From: Verrucomicrobiaceae bacterium
GTDB lineage: Bacteria; Verrucomicrobiota; Verrucomicrobiia; Chthoniobacterales; Chthoniobacteraceae
Length of the DNA: 35,359 nt
Assembly (NCBI GenBank): GCA_005791535.1
Contig: SXWH01000233.1
Span: 1-35,359 of the forward strand
Reading direction: 5' to 3'
Translations under genes and position numbers: made by a program
Notes under the pieces: generated by a model
The model's input: only the letters and a program-made list of their open reading frames with translations
What the model was told of the DNA's origin: nothing
Databases searched by the model: none
Shown: positions 16,871 through 25,630 of the stretch, piece by piece
Layout: each line of letters starts with the position of its first letter
Position numbering within the stretch: the first letter of the stretch is position 1

Positions 16871-17251
16871 ATGGTCAAAAAGCTTCTTCATACCCGCTAT
16901 CGTGTCGTGGATCTCGAAAAGACGATCGCATTCTATCGCGACGTCCTCGGCCTTGAGGAGGTGGATCGCAAAGTCTCGCCGCGCGGCTCGAAGCTCGTCT
17001 TCCTGAAAGCTCCGGAGAGCGAGGAACTCATCGAGATTTGCGAGTATCCCGCCAGCGGCCCCGTCATTGTCGGGCCCGATCTCACGCACCTCGCTTTCTC
17101 CGTGGACGACATCGGCGAATTCGCAAAGCACGCGGCTTCGAAGGGCCACCCGCTCTCGGACGGCCCGACTGAAACCAGCACCGGCAGCATCATCGCCTTT
17201 GTCGATGCACCCGAGGGCTACGAAGTCGAAATCATCCAACGCCCGCGGTAA
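16871..17251 (+). CDS. Glyoxalase I-like VOC protein (lactoylglutathione lyase family)
   Basis: A 126-residue vicinal-oxygen-chelate protein with two beta-alpha-beta-beta-beta modules. 'LLHTRYRVVDLEKTIAFYRD' supplies the first metal-ligand His, 'LIEICEY' the first Glu, 'LTHLAFSVDDIGEFAKHAAS' the second His, and 'GYEVEIIQRP' the last Glu, so a glyoxalase I-type metal site looks complete. It probably detoxifies methylglyoxal-thiol hemithioacetals, although other VOC substrates cannot be excluded. An AGGAG (16853-16857) lies 13 bases before the ATG, in the loop of a 5-bp hairpin (GTCCG/CGGAC, 16847-16862). The stop codon abuts the start of the BrnT-like gene with no gap. Confidence 0.85.
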   Translation: MVKKLLHTRYRVVDLEKTIAFYRDVLGLEEVDRKVSPRGSKLVFLKAPESEELIEICEYPASGPVIVGPDLTHLAFSVDDIGEFAKHAASKGHPLSDGPTETSTGSIIAFVDAPEGYEVEIIQRPR

Positions 17252-17533
17252 ATGGAGTTCGACTGGCTCGACGCATCATTCGACCTCCAGAAGGTCACGC
17301 CGCGGGAAATCGAGGAATCCTTCGAGGACCCGTTCAGCCTGCGCCTGCTCCCCGATGTGGAGATCGCCGGCGTCGGCCACGCGCGCTACTTCAACCTCGG
17401 CCGCTCGCTCGATGGCCGCGGCGTCTTCACGGTTTTTTGGAGCGACGGAAAGCGCATCCGCTGCATCCTCTCGCGCGACATGACGCCCGAGGAGTCCGCA
17501 TTCTACGAGCGCAAGAACCAGGAGCTCAGCTAA
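17252..17533 (+). CDS. BrnT-like toxin (DUF497 family)
   Basis: A 93-residue protein: 'FDWLDASFDLQKVTPREIEE' then 'SFEDPFSLRL', 'RYFNLGRSLDGRGVFTVFWS', 'GKRIRCILSRDMTPEESAFY' and 'ERKN'. The 'vTP.E.Ee.f.dp' helix, 'LGRS..GR....V.....' hairpin and 'RIR.I.aR..t..E...Y' ending are the DUF497/BrnT pattern; BrnT is a RelE-fold ribonuclease toxin. The usual N-terminal 'N..KH' helix is divergent, so nuclease activity is not assured. It starts directly after the glyoxalase stop (TAAATG) and is followed 7 bases later by a CopG-type partner, the toxin-first order usual for BrnTA modules. Confidence 0.75.
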   Translation: MEFDWLDASFDLQKVTPREIEESFEDPFSLRLLPDVEIAGVGHARYFNLGRSLDGRGVFTVFWSDGKRIRCILSRDMTPEESAFYERKNQELS

Positions 17534-17540
17534 ACGCACC

Positions 17541-17819
17541 ATGAAAGTCATCAACACATGGGCCGAAGTCCCGAAATTTGAATCCGAGGACGACGAAGCC
17601 GAGTTCTGGTCCGCCGCGCGCATCGATACACGGCTGATGAATCAGTCGCTGCTGAAAGCCGACAACCGCGACAGCACCACCATCACCCTCCGCTTTGATC
17701 CCCGCATGCTCGCGCGCATCAAACGCATCGCCCGCTCACGGTATCTCAACTACCAGAGCATGATCAAACAGTGGCTCAGCGAGCGCCTTGAGCGCGAACA
17801 GCGCGAGACCAACAGCTAG
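17541..17819 (+). CDS. CopG/ribbon-helix-helix antitoxin partner of BrnT
   Basis: A 92-residue protein whose N-terminal part 'VPKFESEDDEAEFWSAARID' is typical of the CopG_antitoxin family ('ip.F.se.eEa.fW...d'). It is followed by a ribbon-helix-helix DNA-binding region: 'STTITLRFDPRMLARIKRIA' and 'RSRYLNYQSMIKQWLSERLE'. In this kind of module the antitoxin neutralises BrnT and autoregulates the operon by DNA binding. It follows the toxin gene by 7 bases. No separate promoter or operator between glyoxalase and the toxin is possible given the zero spacing there, so the module is probably read from the glyoxalase promoter or from a site inside that gene. Confidence 0.8.
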   Translation: MKVINTWAEVPKFESEDDEAEFWSAARIDTRLMNQSLLKADNRDSTTITLRFDPRMLARIKRIARSRYLNYQSMIKQWLSERLEREQRETNS

Positions 17820-17824
17820 CCTCC

Positions 17825-19006
17825 CTACTTCGGGCGGTACGCCTGAATCCGCCCGCCGGCCCGGCTCAGATACACCTCGCGCAAATCACCGAGGTGCGCG
17901 AAAACCCAAGGCGACGCCGCGTTTTCGCCGTTCTTCGAAAACACGATATCGTCCGCGATGAACACACAACTGTGGAACGCCCGCGCCTCCGGCCCTTCCA
18001 GGAAAAACAGCACATCCCCGTAGCGGTACGGCGCATCCACCGGCTCGAATCGCTCCAACACATGCGACGCCGCCAGCCGCGTATCCAGGTAGTAATCCAG
18101 CGGCTCGTAGTTGAAGAAATTCAGCGAACTCCAATGGCAATCCGGCATCCGCCCATGAATCGCCAGCTCCAGCGGCGGGTAGCTGAACAGCCACTTCCGC
18201 GGCAACGGCGGCAACAAGTGGATCATATCCAGATGCTCCGCGCCCGGTGCGCCCGCTACGCTGCGCAACATCGTCAGCACATCCTTCCGGCGGCCGCCCT
18301 TCGTCCAATAATCCTCCAGCGCAGCATAATCCGTCTGCGGTCCCAGCCGCATCCGCGCCACCAGCGTCCGCGTCCGCGAGCACAGCTTGAAAAGCCGCCG
18401 CGCATCCGAATCACTCCGCGCCCACCCCAGCAGCGCCGGGATGTCCGCAAAGCACAACACCGGGCCGCGCCGGTAACACATCCTCTCAAACCACGCACGG
18501 TCCTCCTGCGCGATGTCCGCGCCCTCCAAAAACGCCCGCACATCCCCGCCCGTGATGAACACCGGGTCGCGATGAAACGCATTACACTCCCACTCTGCCA
18601 GCACCGCATAAATCGCCCCGCGCTGCTCCACCGTCAGCGCCTCCAAATCCCCCACCGGCACCAAAACGTGCGCCACACCGCCCTGCTCCAGCCAGCACGC
18701 ACCCAGCCAGCGCTCGATAACCCCCGGCGCGATTCCCGTCCTTTGGAAAAAGTCCGCCAGCCCGGCCTTCGAGTATCCCGGGAAGCTCCACCGCGGCACC
18801 GTGGCCGGCATCTTGAACTCCGCGACCCGTTCGTTCGAAGCCTCAAGGTAAACGTAATGATACTCAATGTCCCCCCACGGCCCAGGTGCGCAAAGCTTCA
18901 CGCCCCGGCGAGCGGTTGCGACAGGTGCAGGCGCTGCTGCGTACGAGAATTGTGAGTGCTTGGGACGCGGTGGGACCCGCAGTCCTGAACTGAGTGAGTT
19001 GGCCAT
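17825..19006 (-). CDS. Unrecognised protein, possible NlpC/P60-like C-terminal domain
   Basis: A 393-residue protein I cannot assign to a family. The N-terminal part has no convincing signal peptide. The middle is helical ('YSKAGLADFFQRTGIAPGVI', 'RRKDVLTMLRSVAGAPGAEH'). The last 125 residues contain 'MPDCHWSSLNFFNYEPLDYY', 'PYRYGDVLFFLEGPEARAFH' and 'SCVFIADDIVFSKNGENAAS': a Cys at the head of a helix, a 'GDVLFF' strand and a His in 'FHSCVFI', in the order of the Cys/His pair of NlpC/P60 and related papain-like amidases. That is inference from motif order only. The gene converges on the antitoxin gene (5-base gap). Its start (ATG 19006) is adjacent to a lower-GC region, so the true N-terminus is uncertain. 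Confidence 0.6.
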   Translation of the reverse strand: MANSLSSGLRVPPRPKHSQFSYAAAPAPVATARRGVKLCAPGPWGDIEYHYVYLEASNERVAEFKMPATVPRWSFPGYSKAGLADFFQRTGIAPGVIERWLGACWLEQGGVAHVLVPVGDLEALTVEQRGAIYAVLAEWECNAFHRDPVFITGGDVRAFLEGADIAQEDRAWFERMCYRRGPVLCFADIPALLGWARSDSDARRLFKLCSRTRTLVARMRLGPQTDYAALEDYWTKGGRRKDVLTMLRSVAGAPGAEHLDMIHLLPPLPRKWLFSYPPLELAIHGRMPDCHWSSLNFFNYEPLDYYLDTRLAASHVLERFEPVDAPYRYGDVLFFLEGPEARAFHSCVFIADDIVFSKNGENAASPWVFAHLGDLREVYLSRAGGRIQAYRPK

Positions 19007-19338
19007 TGACGGACCACCATATTACGCAAGCTGTTCCTTCCTGCCAGTAACATTGCTGTGACAGAATCGTTGTACATCGCGCGCATCCGCACGACATGCC
19101 CACGATCAGATGAATCAACTGCATTCGCGACTCTGTAACTTTTTCCTGCAATAGCCGAATCCAGACGGGCATTCCGTCATTCGAGCACCAATCTTCGAAA
19201 CAGAACGTCGTCCACCTGTCCGTTGACACCGAGCAACCCACCAACAGTCGTCAACCGAATGCGTTTCGGCGTATTTTCAGCGATTAGGAGTTTTTGGGAA
19301 TTGCGTAGCGAGCGGGCATCCTGCATTCGCATCCGGCA
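19007..19338. other. 332-base gap of lower GC without a recognisable gene
   Basis: Between the unrecognised minus-strand gene and mgtE I see no convincing coding region, RNA gene or clear promoter. Two sampled 60-base lines here have about 45-47% G+C, visibly lower than the surrounding coding sequence. A minus-strand open frame at 18864-19244 is rich in Cys/Trp and resembles no protein I know; it looks like chance. The divergent promoters for the two flanking genes should lie here. No M-box-type magnesium riboswitch was recognised ahead of mgtE. Confidence 0.5.
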
Positions 19339-20733
19339 ATGCTTGGGACACTTCTGGGACCGGAGATTCGGGAGATGATCGCGCGCCGCGATTTTGCGGG
19401 TCTGCGCGAGACGCTCGCGGATTTCCCTGCCGTGGATGCGGCGGAGCTGATTCTGGAACTTCCGGAGGATGAGCGGGCGGTGGTTTTCCGCATCCTGCCC
19501 TCGGCGCAGGCGGCGGATGTCTTCGAATACTGCGAGCCGGAGGCGCAGGAGGAGCTTCTGAAATCCATGAGCAGCGAGCAGGCGGCGGCGGTGCTGAATG
19601 AAATGTCGCCCGACGACCGCACGGCGCTGCTGGAGGAACTACCCGGCAACGCGGTGGCGCAGCTTCTCGCGCTGCTCACGCCCGATGAACGCAAGGTGGC
19701 GCAGCAGCTTCTCAATTACCCCGAGGGCAGCGTGGGACGGCTGATGACGCCGGACTTCGTCTCAGTACGCGACGACTGGAGCATCCAGCAGGTGCTCGAA
19801 CACATCAGGAAGTTTGGCCGGGATTCGGAGACGCTGAATGTGATTTACGTGACGGACGAACGCGGGCGACTCATCGACGACGTGCGCATCCGCGAAGTGC
19901 TGCTGCCGCCGGTGGACACACTGGTCCGCGACATTCATGACTCCAGCTACGTCGCGCTCAAGGCCACGGACCTCGCGGAGGAGGCCATCGAGGTTTTCAA
20001 AAAATACGACCGCAACACACTTCCCGTGACCAATGGCGAAGGGCGGCTGCTCGGCATCGTGACCATCGACGACATGCTCGACGTTCAGGAGGCCGAGACG
20101 ACCGAGGACATCCAGAAGCTCGGCGGCACGCAGGCGCTGGAAGACCCGTACATGGACGCGCCGATTTGGGAACTCGTGAAGAAGCGCGTGCTGTGGCTCA
20201 TCGTGCTGTTTATCGGCGGAATGCTCACCGCCACGGTGATCGGGAGCTTTCAGGGTAGTCTGGAGAAGGCCGTGGTGCTTTCGATTTTTATGCCGCTCAT
20301 CATTTCCGCTGGCGGCAATGCGGGCTCGCAAGCCAGCACGCTCATCATCCGCGCAATGTCGCTTGGCGAAATCACGCCGCGCGACTGGCTGCGGATTATG
20401 CGCAAGGAACTCATCTCCGGCGTGCTCCTCGGCGGCATTCTCGCGCTGCTGGGCTTCGGCCGCGTGGTCGGTTGGCAGAATATCCAGGCGGCGTGGGGCG
20501 GCGATCCTTACGGAATTCACTACGTGGCCATCGGCGCGACCTTTGGCATTGCTGTGCTCGGCGTAGTGCTCTGGGGCACGCTCGCGGGTGCGATGCTTCC
20601 GCTGCTGCTCAAGCGGCTCGGGCTCGATCCGGCAACGTCGTCCGCTCCGTTCGTTGCGACGCTCGTGGACGTGACGGGTCTGGTCATTTACTTCATCGCA
20701 GCCACGCTGATTCTTACCGGCAAAGTCCTCTAG
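19339..20733 (+). CDS. mgtE: Magnesium transporter MgtE
   Basis: A 464-residue MgtE-family channel for Mg2+ influx. The order is complete: an N-terminal helical superhelix (1-130) with the repeated 'LP.deRa.v...L' pattern ('AAELILELPEDERAVVFRIL', 'LNEMSPDDRTALLEELPGNA'); tandem CBS domains (about 130-255; 'YPEGSVGRLMTPDFVSVRDD', 'DRNTLPVTNGEGRLLGIVTI') that sense magnesium; a plug helix; and five transmembrane helices (about 270-464) with 'MPLIISAGGNAGSQASTLII', the family's pore signature, and 'SSAPFVATLVDVTGLVIYF', whose Asp is the conserved pore residue. Start ATG 19339 gives a normal N-terminus. The next gene follows after 12 bases. Confidence 0.95.
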   Translation: MLGTLLGPEIREMIARRDFAGLRETLADFPAVDAAELILELPEDERAVVFRILPSAQAADVFEYCEPEAQEELLKSMSSEQAAAVLNEMSPDDRTALLEELPGNAVAQLLALLTPDERKVAQQLLNYPEGSVGRLMTPDFVSVRDDWSIQQVLEHIRKFGRDSETLNVIYVTDERGRLIDDVRIREVLLPPVDTLVRDIHDSSYVALKATDLAEEAIEVFKKYDRNTLPVTNGEGRLLGIVTIDDMLDVQEAETTEDIQKLGGTQALEDPYMDAPIWELVKKRVLWLIVLFIGGMLTATVIGSFQGSLEKAVVLSIFMPLIISAGGNAGSQASTLIIRAMSLGEITPRDWLRIMRKELISGVLLGGILALLGFGRVVGWQNIQAAWGGDPYGIHYVAIGATFGIAVLGVVLWGTLAGAMLPLLLKRLGLDPATSSAPFVATLVDVTGLVIYFIAATLILTGKVL

Positions 20734-20745
20734 CCTCCCCTGCCC

Positions 20746-22278
20746 ATGCGAGCATTCGCAGCCATCGTCATCCGCTCACTCCGCGAACACTTCCGGTCGC
20801 GGATGCTCTCCGCCGTCCGCGGAATCTTCGCAGCGCTCGTGCTGTTCGTCATTTTCATCGTCTCGGACGGCAGGTCCAACGCACCGGGACTCGAGTTTCT
20901 GAGCGGTGTTCTGCTGCTGAACTTTCTCTTCATCCTGCTCGCGGCGACGAGCTACTTTTCGTCCGCAATTACGGAGGAAAAGGAGGAAGGCACCATCGGC
21001 CTGCTGCGGATGGCAGGCGTCAGTCCCACTGGGCTTCTACTGGCGAAATCAGGCACGCGCATTCTCGAGGGAATCCTCCTGCTCGCCGTGCAGTTTCCAT
21101 TCGCCATGATGGCTGTGACGCTAGGCGGCGCGACGCTGGAGCAAGTGGCCGCGGGTTACCTTGCGTTGGGAGCGTTCCTCTTTCTCGCTGGAAATCTCGC
21201 GCTCGTGGCCTCGGTGCTTGCATCGCGCACGATCACGGCAGTGCCCGTTACGGCGGCGCTGCTCGGTCTTATGTTTGTGGCAAACATCATGCCCGAACCG
21301 CTTGCTGGCACCGCGTTCAACAATCAATGGCGCGCACTCAATGTCACAAACAGGCTCTTGGAAATCATATCCATCGGATTCGACGGCGTCCTTCTCACGG
21401 CACATTTTCGAAACAGCATCATCCTCGGCCTCGCAGCATTTGTCGTCGCGCGACTGTGCTTCGAGAGCTTCGGAAATGCCTCCAGCGAGTCGGGCGGCGG
21501 TCTCCTGAGTTACTTTGCATCCACGCGGGAGGATCGCCATTACGCACCGAGACCGGCTTCTACGGCGATTCTGGCAATCGGCTGGAAGGATTTCCATTTT
21601 CTATTTGGCGGAAACCGCCTCCAACGCTGGAAGGCACGCACGTATATCGCCGTGGTAGTTCTCGTGATCCTCGCTCACGTTCCGGACTTCGACGGAAGCG
21701 ACAGTCTCGTCGCGATGGGAATCTGGATTATCGGAATCGGCCTCGCTGGCCGTTTCCTGGAAATCGCCTATGCCGCATCCCAAATCGTCGCCACCGAAGT
21801 CCGGAGCAAAATGCTCGGCTCGCTCGTGGTGCTTGCTGGGTTCGAGCCCCAACGAATTATACGTTCAAAGGCGCTCATGGCGAAACACACGCTGAATTCG
21901 GCCAAATGGGTGACGTGGTTCGGCGTAGCCCTTTTGATCTGCGCGCCGTTTACACGAACGACCGGTTACCACCGTTTCCGCGAATGGGAGATCTTAGCGA
22001 TGCTTTTCGGGCTTCTGGTTCTCATTCCATTTTGGGCCGTTTACATCGCGCTCCTGCAGCGCATCATCATCCACCTTTCGCTCCGTGTGCCCTGGGGCAG
22101 CATGGGCCTCGGCATCGGCGTATGGTTCATTTTCTCCGCCGTGAATCTCACCCTCTTCGGGATGCTTGTTCCGATTCTCGGAACTTTTCTCTCACTCGTA
22201 TCCGCATACGTGCTCCTCTGGTATGTCGACAAGTGGAACGCTGCGCGCCTCGAGAAACTCGCGACGGAGGAGTCGTAG
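20746..22278 (+). CDS. ABC-2-type transporter permease-like membrane protein
   Basis: A 510-residue multi-spanning protein. Residues 1-250 look like an ABC-2 permease: 'FAAIVIRSLREHFRSRMLSA', a periplasmic-facing pair of helices, and the diagnostic cytoplasmic coupling segment 'FSSAITEEKEEGTIGLLRMA' followed by 'GVSPTGLLLAKSGTRILEGI'. A second membrane half (about 300-495) repeats the six-helix style, with the intervening 'TAILAIGWKDFHFLFGGNRL' amphipathic region typical of this class. No ATPase subunit gene is adjacent, so its partner must be encoded elsewhere or the protein is an orphan permease. It starts 12 bases after mgtE, so the two are likely co-transcribed, although no functional link is known. 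Confidence 0.75.
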   Translation: MRAFAAIVIRSLREHFRSRMLSAVRGIFAALVLFVIFIVSDGRSNAPGLEFLSGVLLLNFLFILLAATSYFSSAITEEKEEGTIGLLRMAGVSPTGLLLAKSGTRILEGILLLAVQFPFAMMAVTLGGATLEQVAAGYLALGAFLFLAGNLALVASVLASRTITAVPVTAALLGLMFVANIMPEPLAGTAFNNQWRALNVTNRLLEIISIGFDGVLLTAHFRNSIILGLAAFVVARLCFESFGNASSESGGGLLSYFASTREDRHYAPRPASTAILAIGWKDFHFLFGGNRLQRWKARTYIAVVVLVILAHVPDFDGSDSLVAMGIWIIGIGLAGRFLEIAYAASQIVATEVRSKMLGSLVVLAGFEPQRIIRSKALMAKHTLNSAKWVTWFGVALLICAPFTRTTGYHRFREWEILAMLFGLLVLIPFWAVYIALLQRIIIHLSLRVPWGSMGLGIGVWFIFSAVNLTLFGMLVPILGTFLSLVSAYVLLWYVDKWNAARLEKLATEES

Positions 22279-22341
22279 GGCGCACACGCTATCCTCTCGG
22301 AGCGGCGGAACACACGGCACAAAACTCGCCCGCCCGCTGAA

Positions 22342-23580
22342 CTACACCTTCAGCGCGAGAATGCGGCGTGCGACTTCCTCCACGTTGGCGCGGGAGTTGA
22401 ACGCGCTGATGCGGAAGTAGCCTTCGCCCGCGGCTCCAAATCCGGCACCGGGTGTGATGACGACATTTGCCTCATTCAGCATCTTGTCGAACATCTCCCA
22501 TGAGCCAAGTCCGCCGGGGCATTTCACCCAGATGTAGGGCGCATTGACGCCGCCCCATGTGGGCCAGCCAGCCTGGTTCGCGGCTTCGCGAAGGATCTTC
22601 GCGTTTCCGAGATAGTGCTCGATGAGCGCCTTTACCTGAGCCTTGCCTTCAGTCGAATAAAGCGCCTCGGCACCGCGCTGGACGATGTAGGAAACGCCGT
22701 TGAACTTCGTTGTCTGGCGGCGCAGCCAGAGCGGATGCAGCGGCTTCTTCTCGCCGCCCGCCGTCTTCGCCATGAGCGTCTTCGGCATCACCACAAATGC
22801 GCAACGCACGCCGGTGAAGCCGCCATTTTTCGAGAAAGAACGGAACTCAATCGCGCACTCCCGCGCACCGGGAATCTCGTAAATCGAATGCGGAATGCCC
22901 GGCTCCGTGATGTAGGCCTCGTAAGCCGCATCGAACAAAATCACGGCGTCGTGCGCCTTCGCGTAGGCGACCCAAGCTTCGAGCTGCGCACGCGTCGCAG
23001 CGGCACCGGTCGGGTTGTTTGGCGAGCAGAGGTAAATCACGTCCACATGCTGCGTCGGAGGCGCGGGAATGAAGCCGTTCTGCTCATCGCCTTTCAAATA
23101 AACAAGACCGGCATAAGCGCCGCGCTCGTCGGCCTCACCGGTATTTCCGCACATCACGTTGGTATCCACATAAACGGGATAAACCGGATCGGTGACCGCG
23201 ATGATGTTCTTCGCGCCGAGGATATCGAGGATGCTGCCCGTATCGCACTTCGAGCCGTCGCTCACAACGATCTCGTCGTCGGCGATATCGAGCCCGTGAG
23301 CGCGGTAGTCATTTTCCGCGATCGCCTTCCGCAGCCACTCGTAGCCCTGCTCCGGACCGTAGCCTTTGAAAGTCGAACGGTCACCCATGTCATCCACGGC
23401 CTTGTGCATCGCAGCGCGAACGGCTTCGGGAAGCGGCTCGGTGACATCACCGATTCCGCAACGAATAAGCCGCTTCGCAGCCTCGGGATTCGCGGTATTA
23501 AACGCCGTCACGCGGCGGGCGATTTCGGGGAAAAGATATCCGGCTTTGAGCTTGAGGTAGTTGTCGTTGAGAAAGGCCAT
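22342..23580 (-). CDS. dapL: LL-diaminopimelate aminotransferase DapL
   Basis: A 412-residue PLP enzyme (fold type I) converting tetrahydrodipicolinate directly to LL-diaminopimelate in lysine and peptidoglycan synthesis, bypassing DapD/C/E. DapL features are clear: '[14 protein letters not shown]', '[12 protein letters not shown]', '[20 protein letters not shown]', '[19 protein letters not shown]', '[10 protein letters not shown]' and the PLP-lysine block '[14 protein letters not shown]' with Lys251. Length equals that of characterised DapL proteins (about 410). DapL is known from plants, Chlamydiae, Verrucomicrobiota and some other bacteria, so it supports the phylum assignment. It is 57 bases upstream of the exported FAD oxidoreductase gene's stop, with its own start near 23580. 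Confidence 0.95.
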   Translation of the reverse strand: MAFLNDNYLKLKAGYLFPEIARRVTAFNTANPEAAKRLIRCGIGDVTEPLPEAVRAAMHKAVDDMGDRSTFKGYGPEQGYEWLRKAIAENDYRAHGLDIADDEIVVSDGSKCDTGSILDILGAKNIIAVTDPVYPVYVDTNVMCGNTGEADERGAYAGLVYLKGDEQNGFIPAPPTQHVDVIYLCSPNNPTGAAATRAQLEAWVAYAKAHDAVILFDAAYEAYITEPGIPHSIYEIPGARECAIEFRSFSKNGGFTGVRCAFVVMPKTLMAKTAGGEKKPLHPLWLRRQTTKFNGVSYIVQRGAEALYSTEGKAQVKALIEHYLGNAKILREAANQAGWPTWGGVNAPYIWVKCPGGLGSWEMFDKMLNEANVVITPGAGFGAAGEGYFRISAFNSRANVEEVARRILALKV

Positions 23581-23637
23581 GGTTCGTGTTTTTGGAAAGT
23601 TTGAGGGCGCGCGGTTTAGAGCGTGAATTGCCCCACG

Positions 23638-25539
23638 TCAACGGCCCGCTGGCCTCAAAGTCGCGCCAACCGCCCGAAGCCACGTGCCGCGGGTCGTTTC
23701 CGGCGCAACGGCGGGAAGCTTCTCCGCCGGACATCCCAACTCCAGCGCAAGAGCCCGCCAGCGTTCCGCAGTCGTGGAATCGAGAACCTTTTCGAGGTCG
23801 GCCGCGTGATTGGGAAATGCCTCGAAATACTGCCCGAACAAATGCGCTCCGCGCGCGCCATCCGTATCCGGCTTGGGCGCGAGACCGTGGAATCCGCCCG
23901 CCGTTCCCCACCACTGCACAAGCGCAAAGTCCGGATGTCCGGGCAAAACGTCGCTCATATAAATTGTCGCCGCACCCGCCGCATGAAGCCGCTCCTGCAC
24001 CAGCGCAACAGGAACACGGTGAACGCTGCATTTCCGCGCAATCGCGATGCGGGCCGCCGTTCCCGCTGCCTCACCAAGCGCCGCCCAGATGGGCTCGAAT
24101 CGCAACGTGCAAAAACCGACATGTGTCGAACTCACCGGTCCGGGCGCGAGAAGATTATCGACCGCGTATTTCTCAGGCGGGAGGATCACTCCGAAGGGAA
24201 TCTGGTACGGCGGCGAAGGCTTATAGAACTCGCCCCTGTGCTTTCCCCCGGTCCGCGGTCCTTCGTGAGCGGTGCCGTGGCAATTCGGGCCGTAGTCGCC
24301 CATCGCAACGCTGTCGCGATGTAACACCCCCCGCGCATCGCCCGGCGCATGGGCACTGTCCTTCTCGGAAAAGACATATATACCCCGCATGCGACGCGCC
24401 TCGCGAACGTAGAGTTGATGCGGAAGATGGCCGTTGTCCGTGAATTCATCCGCCGGCAATCCCCACTCGCGCGCCTCGTCGCGAAACTTCGCCGGAACCG
24501 CAGGATCATGCTGCAAAAAGTAGAGCAGACCGACATTCCATCGTACGTGCTCATCGAAAACGCGGGCGCGAGCCTGACGCAAACCAGTGCGGGAAAAAGG
24601 CACAAGCGACGCGACATCGAAGTCATCACCGTCGCGGACAAACGCTCCACCCACGCCTTCCGGCCACTCGGCATTTTCGCCCGGTAGCGACAGTCGGACG
24701 AGGCCGCCGGAGACGTCGTTCACATCATACTTCCCGCCCGGAAGCGGCGGCTCGTGAGCCTTGAAAATACCGCCACCCGCGCTCGTAAAGACGCTCTTCA
24801 ACTTCCCGGATTCCAATAGAGGAATGACGGCTTCGTAGTCCGTGCGCTTCCATCCCTCAGGTCGCGGTATGGCGACGCGATTCGCAGGCTCTTTAGTGAG
24901 GCACAGGCGGAAATTGTAGCCCTGCAACTGCACATCCGCGCGTGCCGGAGCGAGCGACTCGCCATATTCCGCCGCGCCCTCCCGCCCAAGGCGATACGGG
25001 ATTCGCGCCGCGGCGATCAGGTCACCCTCGTAAGTCGCATCGATAAAATAGCGCGCCGAAACCGGGAACCGCTTGTTCTCTTGATCAGCGAGCAACGCGA
25101 TTTCGAGGGAGCGCTCGCCCGAATTCGTCCCCTCACCGCTGATGCGCACACCTTCCAGCGCGCGCTGTTTCCAAACGGTGATGTTCTTCTTCTCCGCGAG
25201 CATGGTTTCGAGAACAGCGAGATTCACTTTTGGCTCTGCAAACGTCCCGTGAAAGGTCCCTTTTGCATCGCCGCCGTAGTGCTGCACGACACGCTGCGTG
25301 AATCGCCGGTAGAATCCGGACATTCCCTCCAGCGTTCGCAAATCCACGTGCGACAGTCCGTTTGCCAGCATCCCGCCGATGCGCGCCGACGGCTCAACAA
25401 GCAGAACCGTCGCGCCTTCCTGACCAGCCGCGATCGCCGCAGCGATGCCTGCCGGAGTCGCTCCGTAGACCAGCACGTCATAATCCTGCGAGCGTGCGGA
25501 AATCGTCGCAAGCAGCAGAAGAAGCAGGATTTTGAACAT
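23638..25539 (-). CDS. Exported FAD-dependent oxidoreductase (FAD_oxidored family)
   Basis: A 633-residue protein with signal peptide MFKILLLLLLATISARS. A Rossmann dinucleotide motif follows immediately: 'YDVLVYGATPAGIAAAIAAG' and 'ATVLLVEPSARIGGMLANGL' (about 20-65). Further FAD_oxidored hallmarks are 'FIDATYEGDLIAAARIPYRL', 'ARRMRGIYVFSEKD', 'LLAPGPVSSTHVGFCTLRFE' and 'WAALGEAAGTAARIA'. Such exported flavoproteins are abundant in Verrucomicrobiota and Planctomycetota, often in polysaccharide loci, but their substrates are mostly unknown. No sulfatase or glycoside hydrolase lies nearby. It is divergent from the glycosyltransferase gene with about 90 bases between the starts. Confidence 0.85.
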   Translation of the reverse strand: MFKILLLLLLATISARSQDYDVLVYGATPAGIAAAIAAGQEGATVLLVEPSARIGGMLANGLSHVDLRTLEGMSGFYRRFTQRVVQHYGGDAKGTFHGTFAEPKVNLAVLETMLAEKKNITVWKQRALEGVRISGEGTNSGERSLEIALLADQENKRFPVSARYFIDATYEGDLIAAARIPYRLGREGAAEYGESLAPARADVQLQGYNFRLCLTKEPANRVAIPRPEGWKRTDYEAVIPLLESGKLKSVFTSAGGGIFKAHEPPLPGGKYDVNDVSGGLVRLSLPGENAEWPEGVGGAFVRDGDDFDVASLVPFSRTGLRQARARVFDEHVRWNVGLLYFLQHDPAVPAKFRDEAREWGLPADEFTDNGHLPHQLYVREARRMRGIYVFSEKDSAHAPGDARGVLHRDSVAMGDYGPNCHGTAHEGPRTGGKHRGEFYKPSPPYQIPFGVILPPEKYAVDNLLAPGPVSSTHVGFCTLRFEPIWAALGEAAGTAARIAIARKCSVHRVPVALVQERLHAAGAATIYMSDVLPGHPDFALVQWWGTAGGFHGLAPKPDTDGARGAHLFGQYFEAFPNHAADLEKVLDSTTAERWRALALELGCPAEKLPAVAPETTRGTWLRAVGATLRPAGR

Positions 25540-25630
25540 CTGCCGACAGTGTCACCGACCGGTATCCGGACGGGAGGAAAAAATGCACAGTTGGCAATGT
25601 GCCGACGGTCGGGTATCCGCGCGCACCGAA

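Noticed and set aside
18864..19244. Minus-strand Cys/Trp-rich open frame in the gap before mgtE
   Set aside because: No signal peptide, domain or ribosome site; overlaps the better-supported gene at 17825-19006.
20472..22340. 622-codon plus-strand frame overlapping the ABC-2 permease
   Set aside because: Arg/His/Ser-rich translation in another frame of a clear membrane protein; no domain resemblance.
23586..24443. Long plus-strand open frames opposite the FAD oxidoreductase (also 22615-23604 opposite dapL)
   Set aside because: Arg/Pro-rich translations without family resemblance, antisense to well-recognised genes; shadows caused by high GC.
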